Shown piece after piece: positions 1-7,366 of a DNA stretch of 14,729 bases. The number at the start of each line of letters is the position of its first letter. Position 1 is the stretch's first letter. A model generated the notes under the pieces. It saw nothing but the letters and a program-made list of their open reading frames with translations. It ran no database searches and was not told the origin of the DNA. Position numbers and translations under genes: made by a program. Origin of the DNA: Prevotella sp. UBA3837 (GTDB lineage Bacteria > Bacteroidota > Bacteroidia > Bacteroidales > Bacteroidaceae). The stretch spans positions 12,642-27,370 of the forward strand of contig DGHX01000144.1 in assembly GCA_002392835.1 (NCBI GenBank). Direction: 5' to 3'.

Positions 1-1139
1 GCGAGAGCTACAGCCACGATTCGCGTAAGCCCATCGTGGAGGACGGCACCCTGGAGGACGACCAGAACCGGCGCGACTTCACCATCAACGCCATGGCCAT
101 CTGCCTGAACCACGACCGCTTCGGACAGCTCGTGGACCCGTTCAACGGGCTGGCTGACCTGGAAGACGGCATCATCGCCACCCCACTCGACCCCGAGATA
201 ACGTTCAGCGACGACCCGCTGCGCATGATGCGCTGCATACGCTTTGCCACACAGCTGCGCTTCCAGATTGAGGATGCCACCTTCGAGGCACTGGAGCACA
301 TGGCCGACCGCATAAAGATTGTGAGCATGGAGCGCATATCAGTCGAGCTGAACAAGATCATGCTCTCACCCACCCCCAGCCTAGGCTACGTAGACCTGCA
401 GCGGGCCGGACTGCTGCAGCTCATACTGCCCGAGGTGGCTGCACTCGACATCGTGGAGCAGCGAAACGGACGGGCACACAAGAACAACTTCTACCACTCG
501 CTGGAGGTACTCGACAACATTGCCAGGACGGCAGCGCAGAACGAGAACTCGCTCTGGCTGCGATGGGCAGCCCTGCTGCACGACATCGGTAAGACCAAGA
601 CGAAGCGCTGGGACCCTGCCATCGGCTGGACTTTCCACAACCACAACTATGTGGGGGCAAAGATGGTGCAGCAGATCTTCCGCCGGCTGAAGCTGCCCAT
701 GGGACAGGAGATGCACTATGTGGAGAAAATCGTCGACCTGCACATGCGCCCGCAGGTCATTGCCGACGACGTGGTCACCGACTCGGCCGTGCGACGCCTG
801 CTGAACGACGCCGGCGACGACATTGACGACCTGATGACCCTTTGCGAGGCCGACATCACATCGAAGAACGAGGGGAAGAAGAAGCTCTTCCTGGAGAACT
901 TCCGCATGGTGCGCGAAAAGCTGACCGACCTGAAGGAGAAGGACTACAAGCGGCTGCTGCAGCCCGTCATCGACGGCAATGAAATCATGGAGATGTTCCA
1001 CCTGAAGCCCTCGCGCGAAGTGGGTGTGCTGAAGCAATACCTGAAGGATGCCGTGCTCGACAACCGTGTGGAGAACGAGCGTGAGCCCCTGATGCAGCTC
1101 CTGCTGCAGAAGGCCAAGGACATGGGGCTGGCCACCTGA
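1..1139 (+). CDS. cca: CCA-adding tRNA nucleotidyltransferase / poly(A) polymerase family with HD domain, 5'-truncated
   Basis: Family role: completes or repairs the 3'-CCA end of tRNAs using CTP and ATP in the cytoplasm. The reading frame is open from base 3, so the true start and the N-terminal catalytic part (roughly 100 residues, with the Gly-Ser and DxD motifs) lie outside the window. What remains begins with the end of the head domain: NRRDFTINAMA (bases 66-98), then the neck motif DDPLRMMRCIRFATQLRF that binds the incoming nucleotide. An HD phosphohydrolase-like domain follows: HSLEVLDNIA, then RWAALLHDIGK with His-Asp at bases 579-584, and HNHNYVGAKM. Bacteroidales CCA enzymes usually carry this C-terminal HD domain. 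The gene ends with TGA, 11 bases before the end of a convergent acetyltransferase gene. It is the only + strand gene in the window. Poly(A) polymerase activity is the alternative, but the HD architecture favours CCA addition. Confidence 0.93.
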   Translation, partial: ESYSHDSRKPIVEDGTLEDDQNRRDFTINAMAICLNHDRFGQLVDPFNGLADLEDGIIATPLDPEITFSDDPLRMMRCIRFATQLRFQIEDATFEALEHMADRIKIVSMERISVELNKIMLSPTPSLGYVDLQRAGLLQLILPEVAALDIVEQRNGRAHKNNFYHSLEVLDNIARTAAQNENSLWLRWAALLHDIGKTKTKRWDPAIGWTFHNHNYVGAKMVQQIFRRLKLPMGQEMHYVEKIVDLHMRPQVIADDVVTDSAVRRLLNDAGDDIDDLMTLCEADITSKNEGKKKLFLENFRMVREKLTDLKEKDYKRLLQPVIDGNEIMEMFHLKPSREVGVLKQYLKDAVLDNRVENEREPLMQLLLQKAKDMGLAT

Positions 1140-1150
1140 CTGCCGTCCCC

Positions 1151-1669
1151 TTACATGACGTGCTGCAGCACCCATGCGTCGGAATAGGCATCGCCATCGA
1201 AGAGCCACTGCGGCAGGGTGGCCACATGGCTGTAGCCCATCGACTGGAACAAGGCCAGTGCGGGTGCGTTGGCCACGTCAATGATGCCGTAGAGCTGGTG
1301 CAGGTGCAGCACCCGGTGGGCATACGTATGCAGCAGCTCAAGCACCTCGCGGGCGAAGCCCTGCTGCCGGTGAGGCTCACAGATGACAAGGCCCACCTCG
1401 GCACGGCTGTGGCGAGGGTCAAAGTTCACCAAGTCTGCGATGCCCACCACCTGGCGGTCGTCATCCTCGGCTATCAGGCGCACCTGGCGGTCGGCATATA
1501 TGTCGCCCGCAGCACTGGCAATGTAGTCGTGCAGCAGATAGCGGGAATAAGGCACATTGGTACTGCCCACATTCCACAGCCGACGGTCGTTCTCAATGTG
1601 GTAGAGCACGTCGAGGTCCTCGGGCTCCATGGCCCTCAGATGTATGCGATATGACTTGCCGTTTTTCAT
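1151..1669 (-). CDS. GNAT-family N-acetyltransferase (RimJ/SpeG-like)
   Basis: 172 residues, one complete GNAT domain, the usual length for RimL/SpeG-type enzymes that move an acetyl group from acetyl-CoA to an amine. It opens with the typical strand IHLRAMEPEDLDVLYHIE (about 9-26). The beta4 region AEVGLVICEPH is followed by the pyrophosphate-binding loop RQQGFA (101-106, the R/Q-x-x-G-x-A motif). The C-terminal motif NAPALALFQSMGY (134-146) is the usual 'N..A...F...GF' signature. The order of elements resembles spermidine acetyltransferase (SpeG) and ribosomal-protein acetyltransferases, but the substrate cannot be read from sequence. Its ATG overlaps the TGA of the upstream glycosyltransferase (ATGA), so it is probably translationally coupled and could act on an amino sugar or nucleotide sugar. 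That role is inference from position only. Confidence 0.88.
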   Translation of the reverse strand: MKNGKSYRIHLRAMEPEDLDVLYHIENDRRLWNVGSTNVPYSRYLLHDYIASAAGDIYADRQVRLIAEDDDRQVVGIADLVNFDPRHSRAEVGLVICEPHRQQGFAREVLELLHTYAHRVLHLHQLYGIIDVANAPALALFQSMGYSHVATLPQWLFDGDAYSDAWVLQHVM

Positions 1670-2817
1670 CGTATTATTTCTGACGGAGTAATGATTACCT
1701 TGCTCTTACAGCTATACGTGCCTACCGACAGATGGGCGGCGGCTCGCTGCTCCATGTCGCTCACAATCTGTGCAAAGCTGAACCTGTCAGTATCGTAGAC
1801 CAGGCATGAGTTCGGCTCTGGCCGCAGCTTCACCTCGGAAAGGCTGTTGGCCACCACCTGGAACTGTGCGGTGAGGCCGCGCCTGCGTGCCAGCCGCTGG
1901 CACTGGTCAATCATGGCTGCCGAGCCGACAAAGCAGTAGTTGACGTCGGCCAGGTCGCGCCCGTCGAATCCCAGCGAGTGGCGCATGCGATGATAGAGCA
2001 TCTGCACCAGAGCGATGAAAGCCCTGAAGTATATGGCCATCTTGATGGGCAGCGCCACCAGCAGCGACAGGTGACCGTAGTGCTTGCGGAAGAAGATGAG
2101 CATGGCCTGGTAGAACACATGCACGTAGCGATAGCTCGACTTCTGTGTCGACTCGCCCTTGTAGTGCACTATCTGTGCCGGCACGTACCAGTTCTGGAAT
2201 CCTCCCTTCAGTATCCTGTAGCTCAGGTCTATGTCTTCGCCGTACATGAAGAAGTCCTTGTCGAGCAGCCCCACCTTTTCGAGCACCGAGCGCCTCAGCA
2301 TGCAGAAGGCGCCGCTCATCACCTCTATCTGTGCCGGTTCGTCCCAGGGCAGTTCTGTCATGTAGTAGCGCTTCGAGCACCCCAGCATTTTCAGCAGCGA
2401 CACCCACGGCGTGGGCAGCCCTCGCCGCGATTCGCGTGCCCGTGTGCCGTCGCTGTTGAACATCATCACGCCGGCGCCGCCAGCGGCAGGGTGCTCGTCC
2501 ATGAAACCGAGCACACGCGTCAGGCTGTCTTCAGTAATGAATGTATCGGGGTTCAGCAGCAGCACATACTCGCTGTCGCTCTGCCTGATGGCAATGTTGT
2601 TGGCACGGGCAAAGCCCAGGTTGTGCTGGCTCTCGATGATGTTTATCTCATCGGCAAAGCGCTCGCGCAGGTAACCCACGGTGTCGTCGTGCGAATCGTT
2701 GTCCACCACATAGATATCATAGTCTATGTGGCGGGCAGCACGCTGTACGCTGACGATGCACTGCTCCAGATAGTAGCGCACGTTGTAGCTGACAATGACA
2801 ACCGTTAGCTTCCTCAT
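1666..2817 (-). CDS. Glycosyltransferase family 2 protein with an uncharacterised C-terminal domain
   Basis: 383 residues. Residues 1-230 are a GT-A fold GT2 domain: VVIVSYN at the N-terminus, VVDNDSHDDT (37-46), the rhamnosyltransferase-type NLGFARANN (66-74), the metal-binding LLNPD (87-91), and the acceptor/catalytic stretch MYGEDIDLSYRI (191-202). Such enzymes transfer a sugar from a nucleotide-sugar donor to a cell-surface glycan or lipid carrier on the cytoplasmic face of the inner membrane. A hydrophobic stretch around 251-275 probably anchors the protein to the membrane. Residues about 290-383 form an extra alternating beta/alpha domain (YCFVGSAAMIDQCQRLA, then CLVYDT, then KVIITPSEII) not needed for GT2 activity. 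The start overlaps the stop of the upstream membrane-protein gene by four bases, and the stop overlaps the start of the acetyltransferase by four bases. Donor and acceptor are unknown. Confidence 0.92.
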   Translation of the reverse strand: MRKLTVVIVSYNVRYYLEQCIVSVQRAARHIDYDIYVVDNDSHDDTVGYLRERFADEINIIESQHNLGFARANNIAIRQSDSEYVLLLNPDTFITEDSLTRVLGFMDEHPAAGGAGVMMFNSDGTRARESRRGLPTPWVSLLKMLGCSKRYYMTELPWDEPAQIEVMSGAFCMLRRSVLEKVGLLDKDFFMYGEDIDLSYRILKGGFQNWYVPAQIVHYKGESTQKSSYRYVHVFYQAMLIFFRKHYGHLSLLVALPIKMAIYFRAFIALVQMLYHRMRHSLGFDGRDLADVNYCFVGSAAMIDQCQRLARRRGLTAQFQVVANSLSEVKLRPEPNSCLVYDTDRFSFAQIVSDMEQRAAAHLSVGTYSCKSKVIITPSEIIR

Positions 2818-3320
2818 GACTGTTCCTGATTCTTACTGTCCTGTGCTTCGTCCGTTTCCTGCTGCGGGTCGCCGGTTTGTTCCTCGCTCTTTTCCTGCTG
2901 TGTCACCTCGGCCTGGCAGCGGCTCATCGTGGGCACCACGAACGGCATGCAGAGCAGGGTGATGACAGCCAGGTAGCCATAGGCCGACTCAAAGCCAAAG
3001 GCATAATAGAGAAAGGTGTTCACCACCAGCAGCGCTCCCAAGATGACGAGGCGCAGGCTGCCCCAGCGCAGCAGAGCGGGTGCCCCCTGCTGCATGAGCT
3101 GAGCGTTGACACGGCTGAACCTGAACAGGCGCAGGGCCAGGGGCAGCAGCCCCACGGTGAGCAGTATCATCACCGTTGAGCTGATGAACTGCTGCTGTCG
3201 GGTGGCCTGGTCGAAGACGACCATGTCGACCTGCAGGAAGTCGCCACAGATATAGATGGCGGCAGCAAGGGCCAGTATGGCTGCAAAGAGCAGCATCAAT
3301 ATGTTTCGTGTTCTTTTCAT
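2814..3320 (-). CDS. Hypothetical four-helix membrane protein with acidic, Gln/Glu-rich tail
   Basis: 168 residues; I do not recognise the family. Four hydrophobic segments are visible at about 7-27, 46-66, 88-108 and 113-132. Basic residues sit in the loop around 64-70 and 86-90, which suggests both ends face the cytoplasm. The last 33 residues (from about 136) are strongly hydrophilic, rich in E, Q, D and S, and probably disordered. The ATG start gives a positively charged N-terminus (MKRTRN). The gene begins 8 bases after recR ends and overlaps the glycosyltransferase start by an ATGA. A partner or membrane anchor for that glycosyltransferase is a reasonable guess but only from linkage. 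The first helix could also be an uncleaved signal sequence. Confidence 0.75.
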   Translation of the reverse strand: MKRTRNILMLLFAAILALAAAIYICGDFLQVDMVVFDQATRQQQFISSTVMILLTVGLLPLALRLFRFSRVNAQLMQQGAPALLRWGSLRLVILGALLVVNTFLYYAFGFESAYGYLAVITLLCMPFVVPTMSRCQAEVTQQEKSEEQTGDPQQETDEAQDSKNQEQS

Positions 3321-3328
3321 TCGGTGTT

Positions 3329-3946
3329 TTATCCTTCAAAGGGTGTGCGGTTCAGGATGGAGCGTCCCAGCGTCACTTCATCGGTATATTCCAGTTCATT
3401 CCCCACGGCAATGCCACGCGCAATGATGCTGACGGTAAGACCGGCTACAGCCGACAGTTTGCGGTAGATGTAGAAATTGGTGGTGTCGCCCTCCATGGTC
3501 GAGCTGAGCGCGAGTATCACCTCGCTCACTTGCTGCTGGCGCACCCTCTCCACCAGCGACTCTATCTGCAGGTCAGAGGGGCCTATGCCGTCCATGGGCG
3601 AGATGAGGCCTCCCAGCACATGGTACAGCCCGTGGTACTGCTGTGTGTTCTCAATGGCCATGACGTCCTGTATGTTCTCCACCACGCAGATGGTGTCGTT
3701 CTGCCGTCGGCTGTCGGCGCAGATGGGGCACAGGTCGGTGTCGCTGATGTTGTGGCAGCAGCGGCAGTACTTCACATCGCGCCGCATCGTGGCCAGGGCG
3801 TCAGCCATCTGCTCCACATTGTCCAGTGGCTGGCGCAGCAGATGCAGCGCCAGCCGCAAGGCGGTCTTGCGGCCGATGCCAGGCAGTGTCGACAGTTCCT
3901 GTACGGCACGCTCTAACAGATGTGAAGGAAAAGGCTGTGCGGTCAT
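3329..3946 (-). CDS. recR: Recombination mediator protein RecR
   Basis: 205 residues, the usual full length. With RecO (and RecF), RecR helps load RecA onto single-stranded DNA coated with SSB during gap repair. It forms a ring-shaped tetramer that clamps DNA. Domains in order: helix-hairpin-helix (about 13-33, with LPGIGRKTALRLALHLL); a Cys4 zinc finger with C61, C64, C73 and C76; a TOPRIM domain with the acidic VVE (88-90) and GGLISPMDGIGP (112-123); and the C-terminal Walker-B-like region RGIAVGNELEYTDEVTL (177-193). The start at 3946 gives the usual N-terminus (PSHLLERAVQEL). The leader consists entirely of 7-base repeats. The last, degenerate repeat places AGGAA five bases before the ATG, which could serve as a ribosome binding site. 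A membrane-protein gene follows after 8 bases. Confidence 0.97.
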   Translation of the reverse strand: MTAQPFPSHLLERAVQELSTLPGIGRKTALRLALHLLRQPLDNVEQMADALATMRRDVKYCRCCHNISDTDLCPICADSRRQNDTICVVENIQDVMAIENTQQYHGLYHVLGGLISPMDGIGPSDLQIESLVERVRQQQVSEVILALSSTMEGDTTNFYIYRKLSAVAGLTVSIIARGIAVGNELEYTDEVTLGRSILNRTPFEG

Positions 3947-3951
3947 CTCAA

Positions 3952-4028
3952 TTCCTAACTCTTAACTCCTAACTCCTAACTCTTAACTCCTAACTCTTAA
4001 CTCCTAACTCCTAACTCTTAACTCTACA
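3952..4028 (-). repeat. Heptamer tandem repeat filling the uup-recR gap
   Basis: Read on the - strand, the transcribed strand, the tract consists of ten 7-base units of TTAGGAG (A) or TTAAGAG (B), plus a degenerate unit (4022-4028) at the uup end. The order from 4021 down to 3952 is B A A B A, B A A B A'. This is a 35-base block present twice (3987-4021 and 3952-3986) with a single difference, at base 3952, where the last unit ends AGGAA. The uup stop codon (TAG, 4024-4026) lies in the degenerate unit, and the recR ATG is six bases beyond the tract. Every A unit contains AGGAG, a Shine-Dalgarno core. Related units occur at 11633-11653. This is a candidate site for length variation by slippage. 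Confidence 0.95.
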
Positions 4029-5868
4029 CTCTCTCCGCCAGTTCCAGCCATCGCATCGACTTCTCATCGAGCTCCTCGTTCAGCTGGGGCAGGCGGCGGC
4101 TCATCGCCGTTATCTCGTCTACCGTCACGGCCGTTCCGCTCAGCGCCTGCTCTATCTGCTTCTTCTCGGCCTCGAGGTCGGCAATGTCTTTCTCTAACTG
4201 TTCAAACTCGCGTTTCTCCTTGAAGCTGAGCTTGCGGGGCTTGTCGGGCTGCAGCGTGTCGCTACCGCCTGCAGCTTGCCTTGCTGCGCTGTTCCTGCCG
4301 CCGGCACCATCGCCGTCGCGGGCGGTCTTCGACTGCTCCCGGGGCTGCAGGGTGAGCCATTCACGATACTGCGTATAGTTACCAGGGAAGTCCTTGATGA
4401 CGCCATCGCCCTTGAACACCAGCAGGTGGTCGACCACCTTGTCGGTAAAATAGCGGTCGTGGCTGACGACGATGACGCAACCGGGAAAGTCCTGCAGGTA
4501 CTCCTCCAGAATTTGCAGCGTAACGATGTCGAGGTCGTTGGTGGGCTCGTCGAGCACCAGAAAGTTGGGACTGCGCATGAGCACCGTACACAGGTAGAGC
4601 TTGCGCCGCTCGCCTCCCGACAGCTTGTACACATAGTTGTGCTGCTGCTCGTTGGTAAAGAGGAAATGCTGCAGCAGCTGGCTGGCCGAGAGTCGCTGTC
4701 CACGTCCCAGGTCGACATACTCTGCTATGTCGCGCACCACGTCGATGACCTTCTGCTGCTCGTTGAAGTGCAGGCCCTCTTGCGAGAAGTATCCGAAGCG
4801 TACCGTCTCGCCCACGACGATGTTTCCCTCGTCGGGCTGCAGCTGTCCGAGCAGCATCTTCAGGAACGTTGATTTCCCCGTGCCGTTGCTGCCCACGATG
4901 CCCATCTTCTCAAATCGTGCGAAGTTGTAGTAGAAGTCGCGCATGATGACCTTCGGCCCGAAGCTTTTCGATATGTACTGGCACTCGAATATTTTTGAGC
5001 CTATGTACACATTGCTGGCTTTCAGCCTGATGGCCCGCTCTTCGATGCGCGTCTTTGCCAGCCGCTCCAGGTCGTAGAATGCCTCCTCGCGGGCCCGTGC
5101 CTTGTGCCCCCTGGCCTGTGGCATGCGTCGCATCCACTCCAGCTCGGTACGATATAGGTTATTGGCCCGGGCTATCTCCGCCCGCTTGCTGTCAATGCGC
5201 TCCTGGCGTTTTTCCAGGTAATACGAGTAGTTGCCGCGATAGGTGTAGATGGACTGGTCGTCGAGTTCCAGTATGACTGAGCACACACGGTCCAGGAAAT
5301 AGCGGTCGTGTGTCACCATGAGCAGTGTCTTGTTGCCACGTCCGAGGAATCCCTCCAGCCACTCTATCATCTCCAGGTCGAGGTGGTTGGTAGGCTCGTC
5401 GAGGATGAGGAAGTCGGGCTCCTGAATGAGCACGTGGGCCAGTGCCACTCGCTTCTGCTGACCTCCGCTGAGCTGCCCCATGGGCTGCTGCAGGTCGCTG
5501 ATCTTCAGCTGCGTCAGTATCTGCTTGGCCTTCAACACCCGCTCCTCGTCGCCCTGCCGACCCTCGCTTTGCGAGAGGCCGTATGCCGAGCGGAAGCACG
5601 CATCGAGCACGCTCTCCTCGGGGGCGAAACGGGGTGTCTGCTCCAGGAAGCCCACCTTCAGGTCACGCCGATAGATGATGGCGCCGCTGTCGTAGCCCTC
5701 CTTGCCGCAGAGGATGGACAGCAGCGTCGACTTTCCCGTTCCGTTCTTGGCGATAAGCCCTACGCGCTGCCCTTCGGCTATCGAGAAGCTGATGTCCTGG
5801 AAAAGCACCAGCGCCCCAAACGACTTCGTCAGGTTTTGTACGTCAAGATATGGTGTGTCTTTGGCCAT
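4024..5868 (-). CDS. uup: ABC-F family ATPase, Uup type
   Basis: 614 residues. Soluble protein with two ATP-binding cassettes and no membrane segments, as in ABC-F translation factors that bind the ribosomal E site and relieve stalled states. Cassette 1: P-loop AKNGTGKST (40-48), signature LSGGQQKR (133-140), Walker B FLILDEPT (153-160), switch THDR (186-189). The linker with its charged helices (about 218-285) is the P-site tRNA-interaction motif. Cassette 2: P-loop GSNGTGKST (326-334), LSGGERRK (417-424), FLVLDEPT (436-443), SHDR (469-472). The C-terminus has a disordered stretch (about 510-545, G/A/R/D-rich), then a predicted coiled coil (about 546-612). That tail is the hallmark of Uup, implicated in precise transposon excision and branched-DNA binding, and is absent from EttA. 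The first P-loop has Ala where Gly is usual. It follows engB after 35 bases. Confidence 0.93.
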   Translation of the reverse strand: MAKDTPYLDVQNLTKSFGALVLFQDISFSIAEGQRVGLIAKNGTGKSTLLSILCGKEGYDSGAIIYRRDLKVGFLEQTPRFAPEESVLDACFRSAYGLSQSEGRQGDEERVLKAKQILTQLKISDLQQPMGQLSGGQQKRVALAHVLIQEPDFLILDEPTNHLDLEMIEWLEGFLGRGNKTLLMVTHDRYFLDRVCSVILELDDQSIYTYRGNYSYYLEKRQERIDSKRAEIARANNLYRTELEWMRRMPQARGHKARAREEAFYDLERLAKTRIEERAIRLKASNVYIGSKIFECQYISKSFGPKVIMRDFYYNFARFEKMGIVGSNGTGKSTFLKMLLGQLQPDEGNIVVGETVRFGYFSQEGLHFNEQQKVIDVVRDIAEYVDLGRGQRLSASQLLQHFLFTNEQQHNYVYKLSGGERRKLYLCTVLMRSPNFLVLDEPTNDLDIVTLQILEEYLQDFPGCVIVVSHDRYFTDKVVDHLLVFKGDGVIKDFPGNYTQYREWLTLQPREQSKTARDGDGAGGRNSAARQAAGGSDTLQPDKPRKLSFKEKREFEQLEKDIADLEAEKKQIEQALSGTAVTVDEITAMSRRLPQLNEELDEKSMRWLELAERV

Positions 5869-5903
5869 GAATAGCTTGTCCTTTTGTTCTGTGCGTGCGG
5901 CTG

Positions 5904-6506
5904 CTACCGGGCGAGCGTCTTGTTGATGTCGTCAATGTATTGCAGCAGCTCGTCGCGCCCCTGTCCTTTCTCAGCCGAGGTGACGAAGTAGGGCGGCATC
6001 TCCTCCCACGTCTCCAGCAGCTTCTGCCTGTACGCCTCAACGTTCTGTGCCACCTTCTGGGTTGACAGCTTGTCGGCCTTGGTGAAGACGATGGAGAAGG
6101 GAACACCCGACAGCCCCAGCCAGTTCATGAACTCAAGGTCGATAGCCTGCGGCTCCAGCCTTATATCAACCAGCACAAAGGTGTTCACCAGCTGTTCGCG
6201 TCCCAGTATGTATCCGCGAATCATCTGGTCGAGCTTCTGCACCTCGCTCTTCGAGCGCTTGGCAAAGCCATAGCCGGGCAGGTCGACTACATACCACTCC
6301 TTGTTCACTATGAAGTGGTTGATGAGCAGCGTCTTACCCGGAGTCTGCGAAGTCTTGGCCAGCCCCTTGTGACGGCAGAGCATGTTGATGAGGCTCGACT
6401 TTCCCACATTCGAGCGGCCTATGAAGGCATACTCGGGCTTGGTGTCTTTGGGGCACATCGACACCATGGGGGCTGATATGACGAAGGCGGCTTGCTTTAT
6501 TTCCAT
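5904..6506 (-). CDS. engB: Ribosome biogenesis GTPase EngB (YsxC/YihA)
   Basis: 200 residues, the normal length. Circularly intact TRAFAC GTPase needed for late assembly of the 50S ribosomal subunit. All G motifs are visible: G1 GRSNVGKSS (30-38), G2 Thr around 52-55 in KTSQTPGKT, G3 DLPGYGFAK (75-83), G4 TKADK (142-146) and G5 SAEKG (177-181). The ATG start gives the usual short N-terminal strand (MEIKQAAFVISAP). It sits between the DUF4293 gene (68 bases upstream) and uup (35 bases downstream), all in one direction, so a shared transcript is likely. No Bacteroidota-type promoter was seen in the 68-base gap. Confidence 0.97.
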   Translation of the reverse strand: MEIKQAAFVISAPMVSMCPKDTKPEYAFIGRSNVGKSSLINMLCRHKGLAKTSQTPGKTLLINHFIVNKEWYVVDLPGYGFAKRSKSEVQKLDQMIRGYILGREQLVNTFVLVDIRLEPQAIDLEFMNWLGLSGVPFSIVFTKADKLSTQKVAQNVEAYRQKLLETWEEMPPYFVTSAEKGQGRDELLQYIDDINKTLAR

Positions 6507-6574
6507 GACGTTTGTTTGGCTTGACTTCTGTTAGTGCAGTAGCAGCTTGTTAAGGAAGAGGGAGAGTTAGCGTG

Positions 6575-6922
6575 TTAGCGTATCCTGTCGTAGGCGCGCA
6601 CCACTTTCTCGTCGTGCACGATGCCGCGACGGGCCATGAACACGAGCAGTATGGCCACGGCGGGCAGCACATACTGCCAGTGCATGATTTCGGGCACGGC
6701 ATAAAGTGCCAGCAGCACATACCACGCCAGCAGCAGCACCATGGGCAGCAGGCACAGGGCGGCCTGTGCCTTGCGGTTCTTGTACAATGGCACTGCGGCC
6801 ACCGAGGCTATGGCGGCCGCTATGAGCAGCAACAGCTGCAGTGTGGTACCCGCTCCCGCGATGCAGCACACCAGGGTGCACACTGCCGCAAGGAGGAGAT
6901 ACCAAGTCTGGGGTCTCAGCAT
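6575..6922 (-). CDS. DUF4293-type small membrane protein
   Basis: 115 residues with four hydrophobic segments at about 5-22, 27-46, 52-75 and 82-97. It ends in a hydrophilic tail with RRGIVHDEKVVRAYDRIR (98-115). The tail pattern 'R.I..DE.LVRS.DRLR' and the position directly after rpoZ are, from memory, what is seen for DUF4293 proteins of Bacteroidales. The family usually runs to about 130-160 residues, so this copy is somewhat short, mainly in the first extracytoplasmic loop. Function is unknown. Transcribed with rpoZ (51-base gap) and engB (68-base gap). The assignment rests on tail pattern and context and is fairly but not fully sure. Confidence 0.75.
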   Translation of the reverse strand: MLRPQTWYLLLAAVCTLVCCIAGAGTTLQLLLLIAAAIASVAAVPLYKNRKAQAALCLLPMVLLLAWYVLLALYAVPEIMHWQYVLPAVAILLVFMARRGIVHDEKVVRAYDRIR

Positions 6923-6973
6923 GATTCTTTAAACTTTAGGTGAGTGTGATGTCAGGGGTGCCTGGGGCGGTGT

Positions 6974-7321
6974 TCATACCTCTTCCAGCTGTGCCTGGGC
7001 TGCCTCCTTCTGAGGGTCGCGCCAATACACCTTACCCTCCACGAACTCCTGTGTGGCCAGCAGCGTGGGCTTGGGCAGCTTCTCGTAGTAACGCGAGATT
7101 TCTATCTGCTCGCGGTTCTCGAACACCTCCTCCAGCGAGTCATTGTAGCTGGCGAACTCGGCCAGTTTCTTCGACAGGTCTTCCTTTATCTGCACCGAGA
7201 TCTGGTTGGCACGCTTGGCAATGATGGCCACGCTCTCGTAGATGTTGCCCGTTTCATCGCACAAGTCCATGATATTACGCGTGACGGTGTTCACCGGGGC
7301 CTTTGACTTCTTGTAATCCAT
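6974..7321 (-). CDS. rpoZ: DNA-directed RNA polymerase omega subunit, Bacteroidota type
   Basis: 115 residues. The N-terminus MDYKKSKAPVNTVTRN and the helix ESVAIIAKRANQISVQIKEDL (about 29-49) match the RpoZ/Rpb6 fold, in which the conserved 'A..A..I' helix clamps the C-terminus of the beta' subunit. The remainder (VFENREQIEISRYYEKLPKP, then a conserved VEGKVYWRDP) is the extension usual in Bacteroidales omega subunits and absent from the shorter proteobacterial protein. The ATG at 7321 is preceded by an AT-rich 45-base gap after bamD. Position between bamD and the DUF4293 gene is the standard Bacteroidales order. Confidence 0.93.
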   Translation of the reverse strand: MDYKKSKAPVNTVTRNIMDLCDETGNIYESVAIIAKRANQISVQIKEDLSKKLAEFASYNDSLEEVFENREQIEISRYYEKLPKPTLLATQEFVEGKVYWRDPQKEAAQAQLEEV

Positions 7322-7366
7322 TTCTTTTCCTATAAAATATAATAATGTATAATGTTGACTTTCGCT

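Noticed and set aside
1140..1150. Bidirectional terminator between the convergent CCA and acetyltransferase genes
   Set aside because: Only 11 bases separate the stop codons and no inverted repeat with a T run is visible around them.
3952..4028. CRISPR or telomere-like function for the TTAGGAG tract
   Set aside because: There are no spacers. The unit resembles telomeric TTAGGG only by chance, and the tract is internal between two bacterial genes.
7322..7366. Possible promoter TATATTTTA in the AT-rich bamD-rpoZ gap
   Set aside because: The -7 box lacks the final G, and no TTTG was found at a suitable distance. The evidence is too weak to list.
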